A DNA stretch of 64,000 nt from Ferrimonas sediminum (GCF_900100175.1 NZ_FNEM01000009.1:62001-126000); one strand, 5' to 3'. Positions 53,015-62,490 are shown, numbered from the stretch's first letter. Notes: generated by a model not told the origin, from the sequence alone. A program made the numbers and translations.

Positions 53015-53289
53015 TTAGGTTATTGATGTTCGCGGGGTTGGTGCTGAATTCAACGGGGCTGTCTCGATGAGTTGCCTGAGGGCGTCGGTAACCCGGCAGT
53101 CCACGACCAGGCTGGTGTGAGGCCGTTGGCCGAGGTGATGCACTTCATGCTCCAGATCGGCGTTAATGTACCAGAGCTCACCGGCGGCCATAGGCACGGT
53201 CTGGCCATCGTTAGATTTGGGGCCATTGTAGTCAAGTTTTGGCGGCTGAATTGGCCACAAATCATCAATATGGATGAGCCCTGGCAAGG
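53015..53289 (-). pseudogene. Remnant of an aspartyl/asparaginyl beta-hydroxylase-like gene
   Basis: An open stretch of about 90 codons with GLIHIDDLWP and then MAAGELWYINADLEHEVHHL and SLVVDCRV. These match the C-terminal part of Asp/Asn hydroxylase-type 2-oxoglutarate oxygenases (GELWYxN, HxVxN, LxxDC). The N-terminal two thirds and the usual start are missing; the upstream end runs into the yejM terminator at 53301. I take it as a truncated, probably dead gene. The region 52779-53014 holds nothing else I can identify. Confidence 0.5.
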
Positions 53290-53300
53290 GGGGGAGGCAT

Positions 53301-53334
53301 AAAAACGCCCCGAACGCTGAGCGGCCGGGGCGTT
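53301..53334 (-). terminator. Terminator of yejM
   Basis: AACGCCCCG and CGGGGCGTT form a nine-base stem; on the minus strand it is followed by a run of T, 21 bases after the yejM stop. Confidence 0.85.
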
Positions 53335-53354
53335 GTCTTAAACTTGGGTGACGA

Positions 53355-55145
53355 TCACTTAGCAAACAGGCGGCGATTTTCCTTCATCACTTTAAGCAAT
53401 GTCGGCGCGTCCAGTTTGGCGTCCCGAACTCGGCGATTTTGCAGGTTATAGACCCGGTAGTCACCGCGGTTGTCGATGACCGTGGTGGTGGCGTCGGTTT
53501 TGATGGCGAAATAGCGCTTGTTGCCCACCACCAGAAAATCGGTGTCTGACGGGCTGTAGAGGGTGTCGCCCGAGCTGTACTCTTTGGTGTTATTGGTGCA
53601 GCCTCCGAGCAGCGTCAGCAGGGTTGGCGCAACGCCATAGTGACTGCTGCGGTAGTTGATGGTTCTGCCGCCCTCACCAGGCCAGCGGATCATCATCGGT
53701 ACCCGCAGGGTGGCATCGGAGAAGTTACGGCTCAACCGGCTGTCCAGGCTGGTAAACTCCTGACCATCGGTGCCGGTAATGATCACCACTGTATCGCTGT
53801 CCACCTGACTCAGTAGCTGTTGTAACTGGCTGTCGAGGAAATGAATCGAATTGCGGTACTGGTTGAACAGCACCGCCTGAGCTTCGTTGATGGCCATCTG
53901 TGGTTTGACTGTGGGCAAACCCACAAAGCCGATCGGAGTGCCGTATACCGAAGGCGAGTGGTACTGAATCAGGGTAAAACTTGGCGAGTGGCTGTTTTGA
54001 ATCAGCTGCAGCGCCTGCCGGGTGCTGTTGATGTCCCGTTCGGCGGCGGAATCAAAGGTGGCCTCAGGGTGCAGGGTCATGCCCTTGAACATCACCGTCA
54101 TCTTCGGCTCATTGCCGCTGATGGTGGCACCGACCACATTCAGCTTATACCCCTGTCGGGCCAGTACCGAGGTCAGTATGGGTTGGTGCTGGTCTGCCTG
54201 CAGGGACTCTTCGTAGGCGGGCAGCAAGCCATAAAACAGGCTGCGCAGACCCTGGTCGGCGTCGTTGCTGCCACTGTAGTGTTGGCTGAACAGATGGCTG
54301 GCCTGGCTGTACTGGCTCAGGTAGGGCATGGTCTGTTCGTTGACCAGATCCTGCCTCAGAGCATCGACCGCGATCATTACCACATTGGGCGAATCACTGG
54401 CTTGGCACTGCATCGGTTTAACCGGGTAGTTGAGCTGCGACGTCGGCCGCGCTGTTGAGGTGCGCTCTGCCAGAGTTTCCTCGTCGACAATGCCACGACT
54501 GGCCATAAAGCTGCGGGCGGTGGCCGGGTAGTGCAGGGGCAGCATCTCGTCCATTTTGGTGATGGGCTGGTACACATTGGCATCGGCCCAGATGTGGATC
54601 AGGTGGCCACCCAAAAAGGCGCTCAGCATCACGGTGGCAATCTTACCGCCCCAGTTGCGCCGGTTCAGTCGTTCGATGCGTTTCCACAGGCCGTTGGCCA
54701 CCAGCAACTGTATGGCCAGCATGGCGGCGGGCAGAATCAGCAGCCAGGGGGTGCTGATCAGCTGCGGCAGGTCGGAAAACGAGATGTCGAACACGAACGG
54801 GTTTAGGTGCAGGCGGTAATGGTCGAACACCAGAATGTCGTATACCAGTACCGTGTGGGCCAACGTCGCCAACAGCGCCGCGTAACCCCGTAGAATCTTT
54901 GAGTAAGGTAAAATCAGCGTCAGTGGAAACAGACACAGCAGAAAAATCACAAAGCTGACAAAGGAGAAGTGGCCAAGCAGGGTGATGACCGAGTAGAGCT
55001 GGGCCAACAGGGTATCGGGCCAGCCAATGAGCTTGACGTAGCGCACGGCGATGGCACTGGCCAGCAATCCATTAAAAAAGGCGAACCAATGGCCCCAGGT
55101 GACCAGGCGGGATACTTTGTCTCTTTGCAGATCGGATGCGTGCAT
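53355..55145 (-). CDS. yejM: Inner-membrane sulfatase-like protein YejM/PbgA (LapC)
   Basis: A 596-residue protein. Five N-terminal helices (WGHWFAFFNGLLASAIAVRY at 17-36 onwards, DUF3413) are followed by a periplasmic alkaline-phosphatase/sulfatase-fold domain (PNVVMIAVDALRQDLV; GSNDADQGLRSLFYG; VVIITGTDGQEF; RVPMMIRWPG). In E. coli this protein senses lipopolysaccharide in the inner membrane and restrains LapB/FtsH-dependent degradation of LpxC. The usual sulfatase catalytic Cys/Ser-x-P-x-R motif is not seen, as in PbgA. It is followed upstream by yejL, the conserved neighbour. Confidence 0.93.
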   Translation of the reverse strand: MHASDLQRDKVSRLVTWGHWFAFFNGLLASAIAVRYVKLIGWPDTLLAQLYSVITLLGHFSFVSFVIFLLCLFPLTLILPYSKILRGYAALLATLAHTVLVYDILVFDHYRLHLNPFVFDISFSDLPQLISTPWLLILPAAMLAIQLLVANGLWKRIERLNRRNWGGKIATVMLSAFLGGHLIHIWADANVYQPITKMDEMLPLHYPATARSFMASRGIVDEETLAERTSTARPTSQLNYPVKPMQCQASDSPNVVMIAVDALRQDLVNEQTMPYLSQYSQASHLFSQHYSGSNDADQGLRSLFYGLLPAYEESLQADQHQPILTSVLARQGYKLNVVGATISGNEPKMTVMFKGMTLHPEATFDSAAERDINSTRQALQLIQNSHSPSFTLIQYHSPSVYGTPIGFVGLPTVKPQMAINEAQAVLFNQYRNSIHFLDSQLQQLLSQVDSDTVVIITGTDGQEFTSLDSRLSRNFSDATLRVPMMIRWPGEGGRTINYRSSHYGVAPTLLTLLGGCTNNTKEYSSGDTLYSPSDTDFLVVGNKRYFAIKTDATTTVIDNRGDYRVYNLQNRRVRDAKLDAPTLLKVMKENRRLFAK

Positions 55146-55292
55146 GAACGTCGTAATTTACCTAAATTTGAGCCCATATCCTAAGCGGAAAAAAGGCGCT
55201 ATACCAGCAAGCTAGTGTAAATCTACCGGTTTGGAAACGGTTTTTGCTCTACAGGCAGGAATGTGTGCGGTCAATCACCGCGATTCTGGCCA

Positions 55293-55338
55293 GACTTCGG
55301 TGGCCGGATCGAAGTCGGTTCAGGGCGGACCCTGAACC
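55293..55338. repeat. Two abutting hairpins between yejL and yejM
   Basis: GACTTCG/CGAAGTC (55293-55316) is followed immediately by GGTTCAGGG-CGGA-CCCTGAACC (55317-55338), 12 bases past the yejL stop. There is no T run; it could attenuate read-through from yejL into yejM. Confidence 0.5.
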
Positions 55339-55350
55339 GAACACGGTGAA

Positions 55351-55578
55351 TCAGGCGTCGGCGCGGCTGTCCACAGAGGCGGCCAGGGCCTGTCCGAACT
55401 GCTCGGCAATTCGTTTGCGGGAACCGGGAGCGATGTTGCGGTTGATGATGTCAGTGGCGGCGTTTCCCAGTACCATCAGAGCGAGATCCGTGGGGGTCTC
55501 GTTCTTCTCCAGTACCAGAATCAGCTCGTTCAGCAAGCTTTCTACGTCGTCATTGCTGTATTTAGACAGAATAGCCAT
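55351..55578 (-). CDS. yejL: YejL family protein (DUF1414)
   Basis: A 75-residue protein: [20 protein letters not shown], then [16 protein letters not shown]. This is the conserved YejL/UPF0352 family, invariably near yejK and yejM. Function unknown. It is divergent from yejK with a 77-base intergenic region. Confidence 0.92.
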   Translation of the reverse strand: MAILSKYSNDDVESLLNELILVLEKNETPTDLALMVLGNAATDIINRNIAPGSRKRIAEQFGQALAASVDSRADA

Positions 55579-55655
55579 GGCTTTTCCTGTGATGTTGAAT
55601 TAAAGGCGCAGTATAATAGCGGATCTGAACGCTAACCACTAACACCAGGAAAAAG

Positions 55656-56678
55656 ATGATTAAGATCGAACAAGCAATATTGCATGCGGTGCAGCGGGAA
55701 CCCGATGGCCAACTGCGCTGCCGCTTGCGTCCCCAACCCCTGAATCACTCAGAGGCACTGGATGAGCTGCTTGCGGAGTTGCATCGTCTCTACACCGCTA
55801 AAGCCGGTAAGGGCTTCGGCCATTTTGGTGTCCCCGAAGGGGATGGCGAGGCCAATGAGGCGTTTAAAGACGCGTTAACTCAATGGCGGACCGGCAACCT
55901 CGGGTTTGTGGAGTACAGCGGCCAGGCCAGCCAACTGCTTGAGAAAGAGTTGGCCAAATACGACTTTGCCCAGGGCGGCTATCTGCTGATGGCGGCCTAC
56001 AACCACGTGGCGTGTGACTACCTGTTTGTGGCCCTGATGTCGCCTAAGCCCAGCGTTTCCGTGTCTCAGGAGATGGAGGTTCATGGCAGTGAACACCTGG
56101 ATCTGTCGAACCTGCAGCTGGCGGCACGCATCGATCTTACCGAATGGCAGGCCGATCCGGGCTCGAAAAAGTACATCTCGTTTGTCAAAGGCCGAGCGGG
56201 TCGCAAGGTGGCCGACTTCTTCCTCGACTTCATGGGTTGCGTTGAAGGGGTCAACACCAAAACCCAGAATAAGCAGTTGGTGCAGGCGCTGGAAGACTAT
56301 GTGGCGACTACGGATCTGGATAAGGATGAGCAGCAGCAGTGTCGTGATGCGGTATTTGATTACTGCAAAACCCAGATTACCGCCGGTGGTGAAGTGCAAT
56401 TGAAAGACATTGCCGATGAGTTCGCCGATCATGGCGCCGAAGAGTTCTATCAGTTTACCTCTGCTGGCGATTATGAGCTGGAAGAGGCGTTTCCCGGCGA
56501 TCAAAGCACCCTGCGGCAGTTAAAGAAGTTCTCCGGCACCGGCGGCGGGGTCTCGGTGAGTTTTGATGCCCACCACCTGGGTGAGCGGGTGGTTTGGGAT
56601 CAGGTGAATGACACTCTGACCATTAAAGGCGTGCCACCCAATTTGTTGGATCAGCTGCAAAGACGCTTGAAAGCGTGA
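55656..56678 (+). CDS. yejK: Nucleoid-associated protein YejK (NdpA)
   Basis: 340 residues. It opens [18 protein letters not shown] and has [26 protein letters not shown], the conserved NdpA core. It binds the nucleoid and interacts with topoisomerases in E. coli. The start has AGGAAAAAG. Divergent from yejL; ends at a strong terminator. Confidence 0.94.
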   Translation: MIKIEQAILHAVQREPDGQLRCRLRPQPLNHSEALDELLAELHRLYTAKAGKGFGHFGVPEGDGEANEAFKDALTQWRTGNLGFVEYSGQASQLLEKELAKYDFAQGGYLLMAAYNHVACDYLFVALMSPKPSVSVSQEMEVHGSEHLDLSNLQLAARIDLTEWQADPGSKKYISFVKGRAGRKVADFFLDFMGCVEGVNTKTQNKQLVQALEDYVATTDLDKDEQQQCRDAVFDYCKTQITAGGEVQLKDIADEFADHGAEEFYQFTSAGDYELEEAFPGDQSTLRQLKKFSGTGGGVSVSFDAHHLGERVVWDQVNDTLTIKGVPPNLLDQLQRRLKA

Positions 56679-56698
56679 GCGAGATCGCATAAAAGAGA

Positions 56699-56728
56699 GG
56701 GCCCTGAGCGTAAGCCAGGGCCCTTTTT
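56699..56728 (+). terminator. Terminator of yejK
   Basis: GGGCCCTG and CAGGGCCC form an eight-base stem followed by five T. The following 240 bases, to 56970, are AT-rich and carry the promoter of the next gene; I see no other feature. Confidence 0.9.
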
Positions 56729-56970
56729 GTTTATAAGATGTAAAAATTAACCGCTACAAAACCTTACCGGGAAAGCGAATTTTTATTCATTATTTATATT
56801 AATTGGTGTTTTGGCGCCATATTTATGCAAATTGGAAGAATTTATATTTTACAACCCCTCCTCTTTGGGCTAATCTGCGCAGCAACTCGTGTTATACGAA
56901 TCGAAATTCGGCGCTGCGCGGGGCTCAGAGGGGCCGGCAGACGCATAAGATAAGAATTAAAGGCACAACC

Positions 56971-58341
56971 ATGCACAAGCAAGCAACAAACGACGCTCAG
57001 TTGAAAACCAGCAGAAACCTGCTGCTGTTTTTGCTGCCCTCCCTGATGGGGGTTCTTTTGTTCATGACTCCGGTCATGTCTGGAGAGGGGCTGACCATTC
57101 CCATCGCCATTCTGGCCAATGGTCTGAAATCCGCCATCGGTGAGTCCTTGTCGTCGGTCGTGGCCGCGGTGGTGATTTTGATGGGAGCACTGACGATTCT
57201 GACTAAACTGCTGCGTCCGGCGTTTGTCACTAACCACAGCTTCCTCAATGGTCTGTTGAACGTTTCCCCGTTGTGGGCTGTGACCCGATTGTTGGGCGCG
57301 GCTTTTGTGATTATGGTGGTGACGGGTAGTGGCCCGGAGATGGTGATCAGTGGTGATACCGGTGCCTTTGTGTTTGGTGATCTGCTACCAACCCTGTTCT
57401 CGGTGTTTATCTTTGCCGGCTTGCTGCTGCCACTGCTGACCCATTTTGGTTTACTGGAACTGATCGGTACCCTGCTGACCAAGATCATGCGTCCTGTGTT
57501 CAACCTGCCAGGCCGCTCCGCCATTGATTGTCTGGCCTCCTGGCTGGGTGATGGCAGTGTCGGTATTTTGATGTCCAGCAAGCAGTATGAAGATAAGTGC
57601 TACACCCAGCGTGAAGCGGCGGTGATCGGTACCACCTTTTCCGCAGTATCCATCAGCTTCAGTCTGGTAGTGATTGCCCAGGTCAGCCTGGAGCACCTGT
57701 TTGTGCCTTTCTATGCCACCATCTGTATCGCTGGTTTTGTGGTTGCCGTGGTGGTGCCGCGTCTGCCACCACTGCGCAATAAAAAAGATCTGCTGATTGA
57801 TGGTAGCAAGCGCCCGGCCGATGCGGAGATGATTCCTGCCGGTCACAGCGTCCTGTCCTACGGTTACCAGAATGCCCTTAAGACGGTCGACAAAATCGAC
57901 AGCCCGCTGAGTGTGGCCAAAGAGGGCGTAAAAAACGCCATCGACATGGTGTTTGGTATTTTGCCGGTAGTTATGGCCATCGGAACCGTCGGCCTGATCA
58001 TTGCCGAGTACACGCCGCTGTTTGCCTGGTTGGGTGCCCCTTTTGTTCCGCTGCTTGAGCTGTTGCAAATCCCCTTTGCCCAGGAAGCGTCTGAGACCAT
58101 GGTGGTGGGTTTTGCCGATATGTTCATCCCTTCGGTGATTGCCGCTGGCATCGACAATGAGATGACCCGCTTTGTAATTGCGGCGATGTCGGTGACTCAG
58201 CTTATCTACATGTCTGAAGTTGGCGCACTGCTGCTGGGCAGCCGGATTCCAATCAATGTGTTTGAGTTGTTCGTTATTTTCCTGCTGCGTACCCTGGTGT
58301 CGCTGCCGGTAATCGCCCTGATGGCACATCTGATTTTCTGA
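56971..58341 (+). CDS. YjiH family membrane transporter (nucleoside-recognition/Gate domain)
   Basis: A 456-residue membrane protein with about ten to eleven helices. I start at 56971 (MHKQATND, after AAAGG) rather than 56803, which would add an unlikely 56 residues. LASWLGDGSVGILMSSKQY and the later ETMVVGFADMFIPSVIAAGI are Gate-domain motifs; the whole resembles YjiH/SpmA-related permeases. Substrate unknown. Single gene with its own terminator. Confidence 0.85.
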   Translation: MHKQATNDAQLKTSRNLLLFLLPSLMGVLLFMTPVMSGEGLTIPIAILANGLKSAIGESLSSVVAAVVILMGALTILTKLLRPAFVTNHSFLNGLLNVSPLWAVTRLLGAAFVIMVVTGSGPEMVISGDTGAFVFGDLLPTLFSVFIFAGLLLPLLTHFGLLELIGTLLTKIMRPVFNLPGRSAIDCLASWLGDGSVGILMSSKQYEDKCYTQREAAVIGTTFSAVSISFSLVVIAQVSLEHLFVPFYATICIAGFVVAVVVPRLPPLRNKKDLLIDGSKRPADAEMIPAGHSVLSYGYQNALKTVDKIDSPLSVAKEGVKNAIDMVFGILPVVMAIGTVGLIIAEYTPLFAWLGAPFVPLLELLQIPFAQEASETMVVGFADMFIPSVIAAGIDNEMTRFVIAAMSVTQLIYMSEVGALLLGSRIPINVFELFVIFLLRTLVSLPVIALMAHLIF

Positions 58342-58356
58342 TGATGCTCACAATTC

Positions 58357-58384
58357 AAAAGGCCAGCGCTATCGCTGGCCTTTT
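58357..58384 (+). terminator. Terminator of the YjiH-like gene
   Basis: AAAAGGCCAGCG-CTAT-CGCTGGCCTTTT is a perfect 12-base stem with T run, 15 bases after the stop. Confidence 0.9.
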
Positions 58385-58555
58385 GTTTTTTAAGATCCCG
58401 GTCGCTGTTGATAGGAGTGGCCGCAACCACCATTTTGCACCGGTTGGTGGTGCGGATTGGGAGGCATGAAGCTCCGGCTCATGTTATAACTGTCCTGGCG
58501 TCAAAGGCTTTAGACCCTAATAAAACTTATAACTCACTCTTCTGGGAGGAAAAGG

Positions 58556-59263
58556 ATGTCTAACCGCTCTTCTTTAATACTCGGTCTTTGCTTGGCCATA
58601 GCCATGGCTCTGGCGGCACTGATTTTGAGTCATGGCATGCAGCAATTTAAGCTGCTGGATCGTACCGTGGTGGTGAAGGGGTTGGCAGAGCAAGAGGTGG
58701 ACGCCAATATCGCCATCTGGCCAATTCGTTTCTCCGTTGCCGATAACGATCTTACCCAGGTATACGATTCACTGGAGCGCCAGGCCGAGCAGGTGAGTGC
58801 GTTTCTGGCACGGCAGGGGTTCAGCGATGCTGAGATCACCCTCAATACCCCGGAAGTCACCGACAAGCTGGCGCAATCTTATGGTGGTGAGCAATCGCCG
58901 CTTCGTTACAGTGGTACGGCAACCGTGACCTTGTATACCAACAAAGTTACGACCGTGATCACGGCCCGTCAGCAGTTGTTTACCCTGGCGAAGCAGGGGG
59001 TCAACCTGGCGTCGGAAGGCTACAACGCGCGAACCGAATTCCTGTTCACAGAGCTTAACCAACTGAAGCCCCAAATGATTGAGCAGTCGACTCGCAACGC
59101 CCGGGAAGTGGCGGAGCGGTTTGCCCAGGACTCCCGGAGCACCCTGGGGAAGATAAAGCGGGCCCAGCAAGGCATTTTCTCGATTCGTGACCGAGATTCA
59201 ACTACCCCGCATGTAAAAAAAGTTAGAGTAGTGTCTACCGTGGAATACTACCTGATCGACTAG
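58556..59263 (+). CDS. SIMPL domain (DUF541) protein
   Basis: A 235-residue periplasmic or membrane-anchored protein with an N-terminal signal/anchor helix (LILGLCLAIAMALAALILS). VVVKGLAEQEVDANIAIWPI and the C-terminal VVSTVEYYLID belong to the SIMPL/DUF541 fold found in many bacterial envelope proteins of unclear role. A strong GGGAGG ribosome-binding site precedes the start. A lipoprotein gene follows after 11 bases and is probably co-transcribed. Confidence 0.85.
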   Translation: MSNRSSLILGLCLAIAMALAALILSHGMQQFKLLDRTVVVKGLAEQEVDANIAIWPIRFSVADNDLTQVYDSLERQAEQVSAFLARQGFSDAEITLNTPEVTDKLAQSYGGEQSPLRYSGTATVTLYTNKVTTVITARQQLFTLAKQGVNLASEGYNARTEFLFTELNQLKPQMIEQSTRNAREVAERFAQDSRSTLGKIKRAQQGIFSIRDRDSTTPHVKKVRVVSTVEYYLID

Positions 59264-59274
59264 AGGGCAGACTG

Positions 59275-59745
59275 ATGCGATATGGGGTTTTGGTGTTGGT
59301 CACCGTGTTGGCCGGATGTGTCTGCGCGCCACCGAAGCAGCAGTTTCTGGAGCCGACGCAAGTGGTTTCGGCAGTGAAAGCCGAGGAGTTTGAGCTGTGC
59401 TTCAAGGTGCCGGTTGGTAAACACCTGGCCGGACCGGTGATGACCAAAGTGAGTTACACCGATGCTAAGGGTCACCATCGGGAAGCGTTCCTGCCGATGG
59501 AGTATGCCTCTAAAGACTATCTGCCTGCACTGAAGGGCATTTTGATGTTCCGCAAACCGGAGTACGAGTACCACTACCGCCTGACAGAGCAGGGACAGAC
59601 TACCTGGCTGGCGATTCAGGAGGTGGTCAATCAGACGGGAACCGAGGCGCAACTGGTGCCCTATCCGGAAAATGGCATGTGGCACCATGAGGGGCTGGCA
59701 CCCACTTTCAAGACGGCCGACAGTGACGCCAGGTTAACCTTGTAA
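59275..59745 (+). CDS. Hypothetical lipoprotein
   Basis: A 156-residue protein with a lipoprotein signal (VLVTVLAGC, lipobox LAGC, acylated Cys at position 15). The mature part is mixed alpha/beta with no recognised domain. It follows the SIMPL gene in the same operon and shares its terminator with the convergent dihydroorotase gene. Confidence 0.7.
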   Translation: MRYGVLVLVTVLAGCVCAPPKQQFLEPTQVVSAVKAEEFELCFKVPVGKHLAGPVMTKVSYTDAKGHHREAFLPMEYASKDYLPALKGILMFRKPEYEYHYRLTEQGQTTWLAIQEVVNQTGTEAQLVPYPENGMWHHEGLAPTFKTADSDARLTL

Positions 59746-59762
59746 CCTGAATCCACTAAAAC

Positions 59763-59793
59763 AAAAAAGCCTGGGCAATGCCCAGGCTTTTTT
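59763..59793. terminator. Bidirectional terminator, lipoprotein / dihydroorotase
   Basis: A 14-base perfect stem AAAAAAGCCTGGGC with GCCCAGGCTTTTTT and a three-base loop; A and T runs on either side let it serve both convergent genes. Confidence 0.92.
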
Positions 59794-59807
59794 GATCCAG
59801 GCAGGGA

Positions 59808-61154
59808 TTAACGATCGAACTGCAATCGCTGGCCCACCGGGTCACTGGTGGCCGTGCTGCCATCAAACACTCGAACGCCGCCAACCCAGGTGGAGGCAAT
59901 GGTTGAGCGGAAGGTACGGCCTTCAAACGGACTCCAGTTGCACTTATACAACAGGTTGTCTTTGCTGACCGTATAGGGCTTGTCCAGATCCACCAGTACC
60001 AGATCGGCGTGGTAGCCCTCACGCAGATAACCGCGCTCTTTGAGGTTGAAACGCTCCGCCACCGCATGGCTGGTCTTCTGGACGATGGTTTCCAGGCTCA
60101 GGTTACCGTCATGATAGTGCTCAAACAGCGACTGCAGTGCGTGTTGCACCAGAGGCAGGCCCGATGGGGCTTTGAAATAGGTGTTTTGTTTCTCTTCCCA
60201 GGTGTGGGGGGCATGGTCGGTGGCGATAATGTCGATAACATCCCGCTTTACCGCATCCAGAATCGCCTGGCGATCCCGCTCTGTTTTCACCGAGGGGTTG
60301 CATTTTATCTGGCTGCCGAGGGTGTCGTAATCTCCGTCGGAGAAGAACAGATGATGGACACAGGCTTCGGCGGTGATGTTGGCGTCTTTGAGGCTGTCCA
60401 GAGATTTATTGGCCTCAAACAGGGCCAGCTCCTCGGCGGTAGTGATGTGCAGCACATGCAACCGGGCGCCGTGTTTTTTCGCCAGTTCAATCGCCATGCG
60501 CGAGGATTTGATGCAGGCTTCACGGGAGCGAATCTCACCGTGGAGCTTCATCGGTACCGCATCGCCGAACTTAGCCCGGGCCGCTTCCTCGTTGGCGTCG
60601 ATCATCGGGGTGTCTTCGCAATGGGTGGCGATGGGCACCGGGGCGTTGGCAAAAATGGCTTCCAGGGTGTCCTTGTTGTCCACCAGCATGTTGCCGGTAG
60701 AAGCGCCCATGAAAATTTTAATGCCACAGGCGGCCTGGGGATCCAGGTTCTTAATCTGCTCAAGGTTGTCGTTGGTGGCGCCGAGGTAAAACGCATAGTT
60801 AGCCACTGATACCTCTGCGGCGCGTTGATACTTCGCTTCCAGCGCATCGATATTGGTGGTCTGGGGATTCACATTGGGCATCTCCATAAAGCTGGTGATG
60901 CCGCCGGCGACTGCTGCGCGGGATTCGGTGGCCATGCTGCCTTTTTGGGTAAGCCCCGGTTCACGGAAATGAACCTGATCGTCAATCATGCCGGGAATTA
61001 ACAGCTTTCCGCTGGCGTCAACGATGTCGGCGCCGGCAGGAGCCTCAATGGTGGGAGCGATTCGGGCGATGCGTCCTGCATCAATCAGCAGGTCACTTTG
61101 CTGGCGAATGCCCTCGTTAAGCAGGGTCGCATTTTTTATCAATGTGGTTTTCAT
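59808..61154 (-). CDS. pyrC: Dihydroorotase (class I type)
   Basis: A 448-residue amidohydrolase converting carbamoyl aspartate to dihydroorotate in pyrimidine synthesis. GMIDDQVHFREPGLTQKG is the metal-binding segment, followed by AAVAGGITSFMEMPNVNPQT, KIFMGASTGNMLVDN (carbamylated Lys region), ATHCEDTP and IATDHAPHTWEEK. In the first metal motif the usual D-x-H-x-H reads D-D-Q-V-H, so one His ligand is replaced by Gln; the same is known in a group of dihydroorotases from Bacteroidetes and some gammaproteobacteria. An allantoinase-type alternative is less likely. Confidence 0.88.
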   Translation of the reverse strand: MKTTLIKNATLLNEGIRQQSDLLIDAGRIARIAPTIEAPAGADIVDASGKLLIPGMIDDQVHFREPGLTQKGSMATESRAAVAGGITSFMEMPNVNPQTTNIDALEAKYQRAAEVSVANYAFYLGATNDNLEQIKNLDPQAACGIKIFMGASTGNMLVDNKDTLEAIFANAPVPIATHCEDTPMIDANEEAARAKFGDAVPMKLHGEIRSREACIKSSRMAIELAKKHGARLHVLHITTAEELALFEANKSLDSLKDANITAEACVHHLFFSDGDYDTLGSQIKCNPSVKTERDRQAILDAVKRDVIDIIATDHAPHTWEEKQNTYFKAPSGLPLVQHALQSLFEHYHDGNLSLETIVQKTSHAVAERFNLKERGYLREGYHADLVLVDLDKPYTVSKDNLLYKCNWSPFEGRTFRSTIASTWVGGVRVFDGSTATSDPVGQRLQFDR

Positions 61155-61235
61155 GGCGGCGTTTATGCTCTTGTAAGGGTGTAGGCGCCGCTTATAATAG
61201 CGGACTGGGCTCGGTTTCGCCTATAAGGAAGTGCG

Positions 61236-62054
61236 ATGATATACAGGTTGATTGTTGTTATTTTGTCAGTTTTTGCTTCACAAGCTGCTGCGTTAGAGCT
61301 GCAGGGGGCGCTGACACAGGGCTCGTTAATTAGGGCGAAAGTCGCCCCGGGCAGCCAGGTCTGGCTGAACGAAAAAATGGTGCGGGTGGATGCCGATGGC
61401 AATCTGGTGATGGGTTTCGGACGCGATGCGCCTTTGAGCCATCAGTTGAAAGTGGTTGGCCCCCGGGGCGGAACCGATACCCACGATATTCAACTTAATA
61501 AGCGCAGTTACCGGACTCAGAGTATCAAAGGCATCGCAAAAAAAATCATGGAGCCGGATCCTGAGGCGATTGCACGGGCCCGCAAAGACAGCGCCCAGGT
61601 CGGTCAGGCTCGTGCCACCGATTCAGATTCCCTGTTCTGGCAACAGAACTTTATCTGGCCTGTGATCGGCCCCATTACCGGTGTGTACGGCAGCCAACGT
61701 ATCTACAATGGTGTCCCCAAACGGCCTCACTTCGGCGTGGATGTGGCGGTACCCACCGGTACCAGGGTGGTGGCGCCTGCTGACGGGGTGATCACTCTGG
61801 CTGTGCCGGACATGTTCTACTCTGGTGGCACCCTGATCATCGACCATGGTTACGGGGTTTCCTCCTCGTTTCTGCACCTGTCGAAGTTGCTGGTGAAGCC
61901 GGGTACACGGGTCAGCCAAGGCCAGGAAGTGGCCGAAGTGGGCGCGACCGGCCGGGTGACTGGCGCCCACCTGGACTGGCGCATCAACTGGTACGGCGAG
62001 CGATTGGATCCTCAGTTGCTGGTACCTGAGATGCCAGGAAAGCAGAAAAAGTGA
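61236..62054 (+). CDS. M23-family (LytM-type) murein peptidase
   Basis: 272 residues: signal peptide (LIVVILSVFASQAAALE), a small beta domain (GSLIRAKVAPGSQVWLNEK), then a LytM domain with RPHFGVDVAVPTGTRVVAP (H and D zinc ligands). The catalytic HxH region reads GAHLDWRI, i.e. HLDW instead of the usual HLHW; homologues with this change exist. Ligand loss would reduce peptidase activity, so it may be an activator-type LytM protein. AAGGAAG precedes the start. Confidence 0.82.
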   Translation: MIYRLIVVILSVFASQAAALELQGALTQGSLIRAKVAPGSQVWLNEKMVRVDADGNLVMGFGRDAPLSHQLKVVGPRGGTDTHDIQLNKRSYRTQSIKGIAKKIMEPDPEAIARARKDSAQVGQARATDSDSLFWQQNFIWPVIGPITGVYGSQRIYNGVPKRPHFGVDVAVPTGTRVVAPADGVITLAVPDMFYSGGTLIIDHGYGVSSSFLHLSKLLVKPGTRVSQGQEVAEVGATGRVTGAHLDWRINWYGERLDPQLLVPEMPGKQKK

Positions 62055-62227
62055 TTTTAGAATCAACTTAGTGGTTGAGCATCACTGAGCTTGTTGATAG
62101 CATCCAGATGTCGACCTCTGACGGCCATTTGCTCTGAGAAGTGCCTGAAATAAGGATATTTCTCAGGCGGTAGCGGGCCAGATGTGGCGGCATCTTTTCT
62201 TTTTCTCAATTGCACAAGGAGTGTGTG

Positions 62228-62425
62228 ATGTCTACAAAAGCACAGCAACTGTTAATCAAGTTGGGGCTGGACGCAGAGCTGAGTCAGCGTTTTTCTGTGG
62301 ATCCAAATCAGGTGTACCAAGAGTTTGAACTGGAAGCCGAAGGCTTGCGGCAGATTGAACAGCTGATTGCCAGTGGTAATGACGATTCTTCAATGAACGG
62401 ATTGTTGCATTTCGTTCATTTTTAA
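62228..62425 (+). CDS. Small helical protein, Nif11/LigA-like
   Basis: 65 residues from the ATG at 62228 (AGGAG at 62217-62221). The core AQQLLIKLGLDAELSQRF, then VYQEFELEAEGLRQIEQLI, follows the helix pattern shared by the Nif11 leader and the LigA subunit family; a short tail GLLHFVHF follows. It could be a small regulatory protein or, less likely, a RiPP-type precursor; no processing enzyme is visible nearby. It lies just upstream of the TPR protein. Confidence 0.5.
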   Translation: MSTKAQQLLIKLGLDAELSQRFSVDPNQVYQEFELEAEGLRQIEQLIASGNDDSSMNGLLHFVHF

Positions 62426-62490
62426 AGTGATTTGGTGGTAGACTCCGTTTTTTTAAATGTTGTGGCATTGTGAATTTGGGGTATCGGCAA

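Noticed and set aside
56803..56970. N-terminal extension of the YjiH-like protein
   Set aside because: Low-complexity basic sequence, no ribosome-binding site; AAAGG precedes the ATG at 56971.
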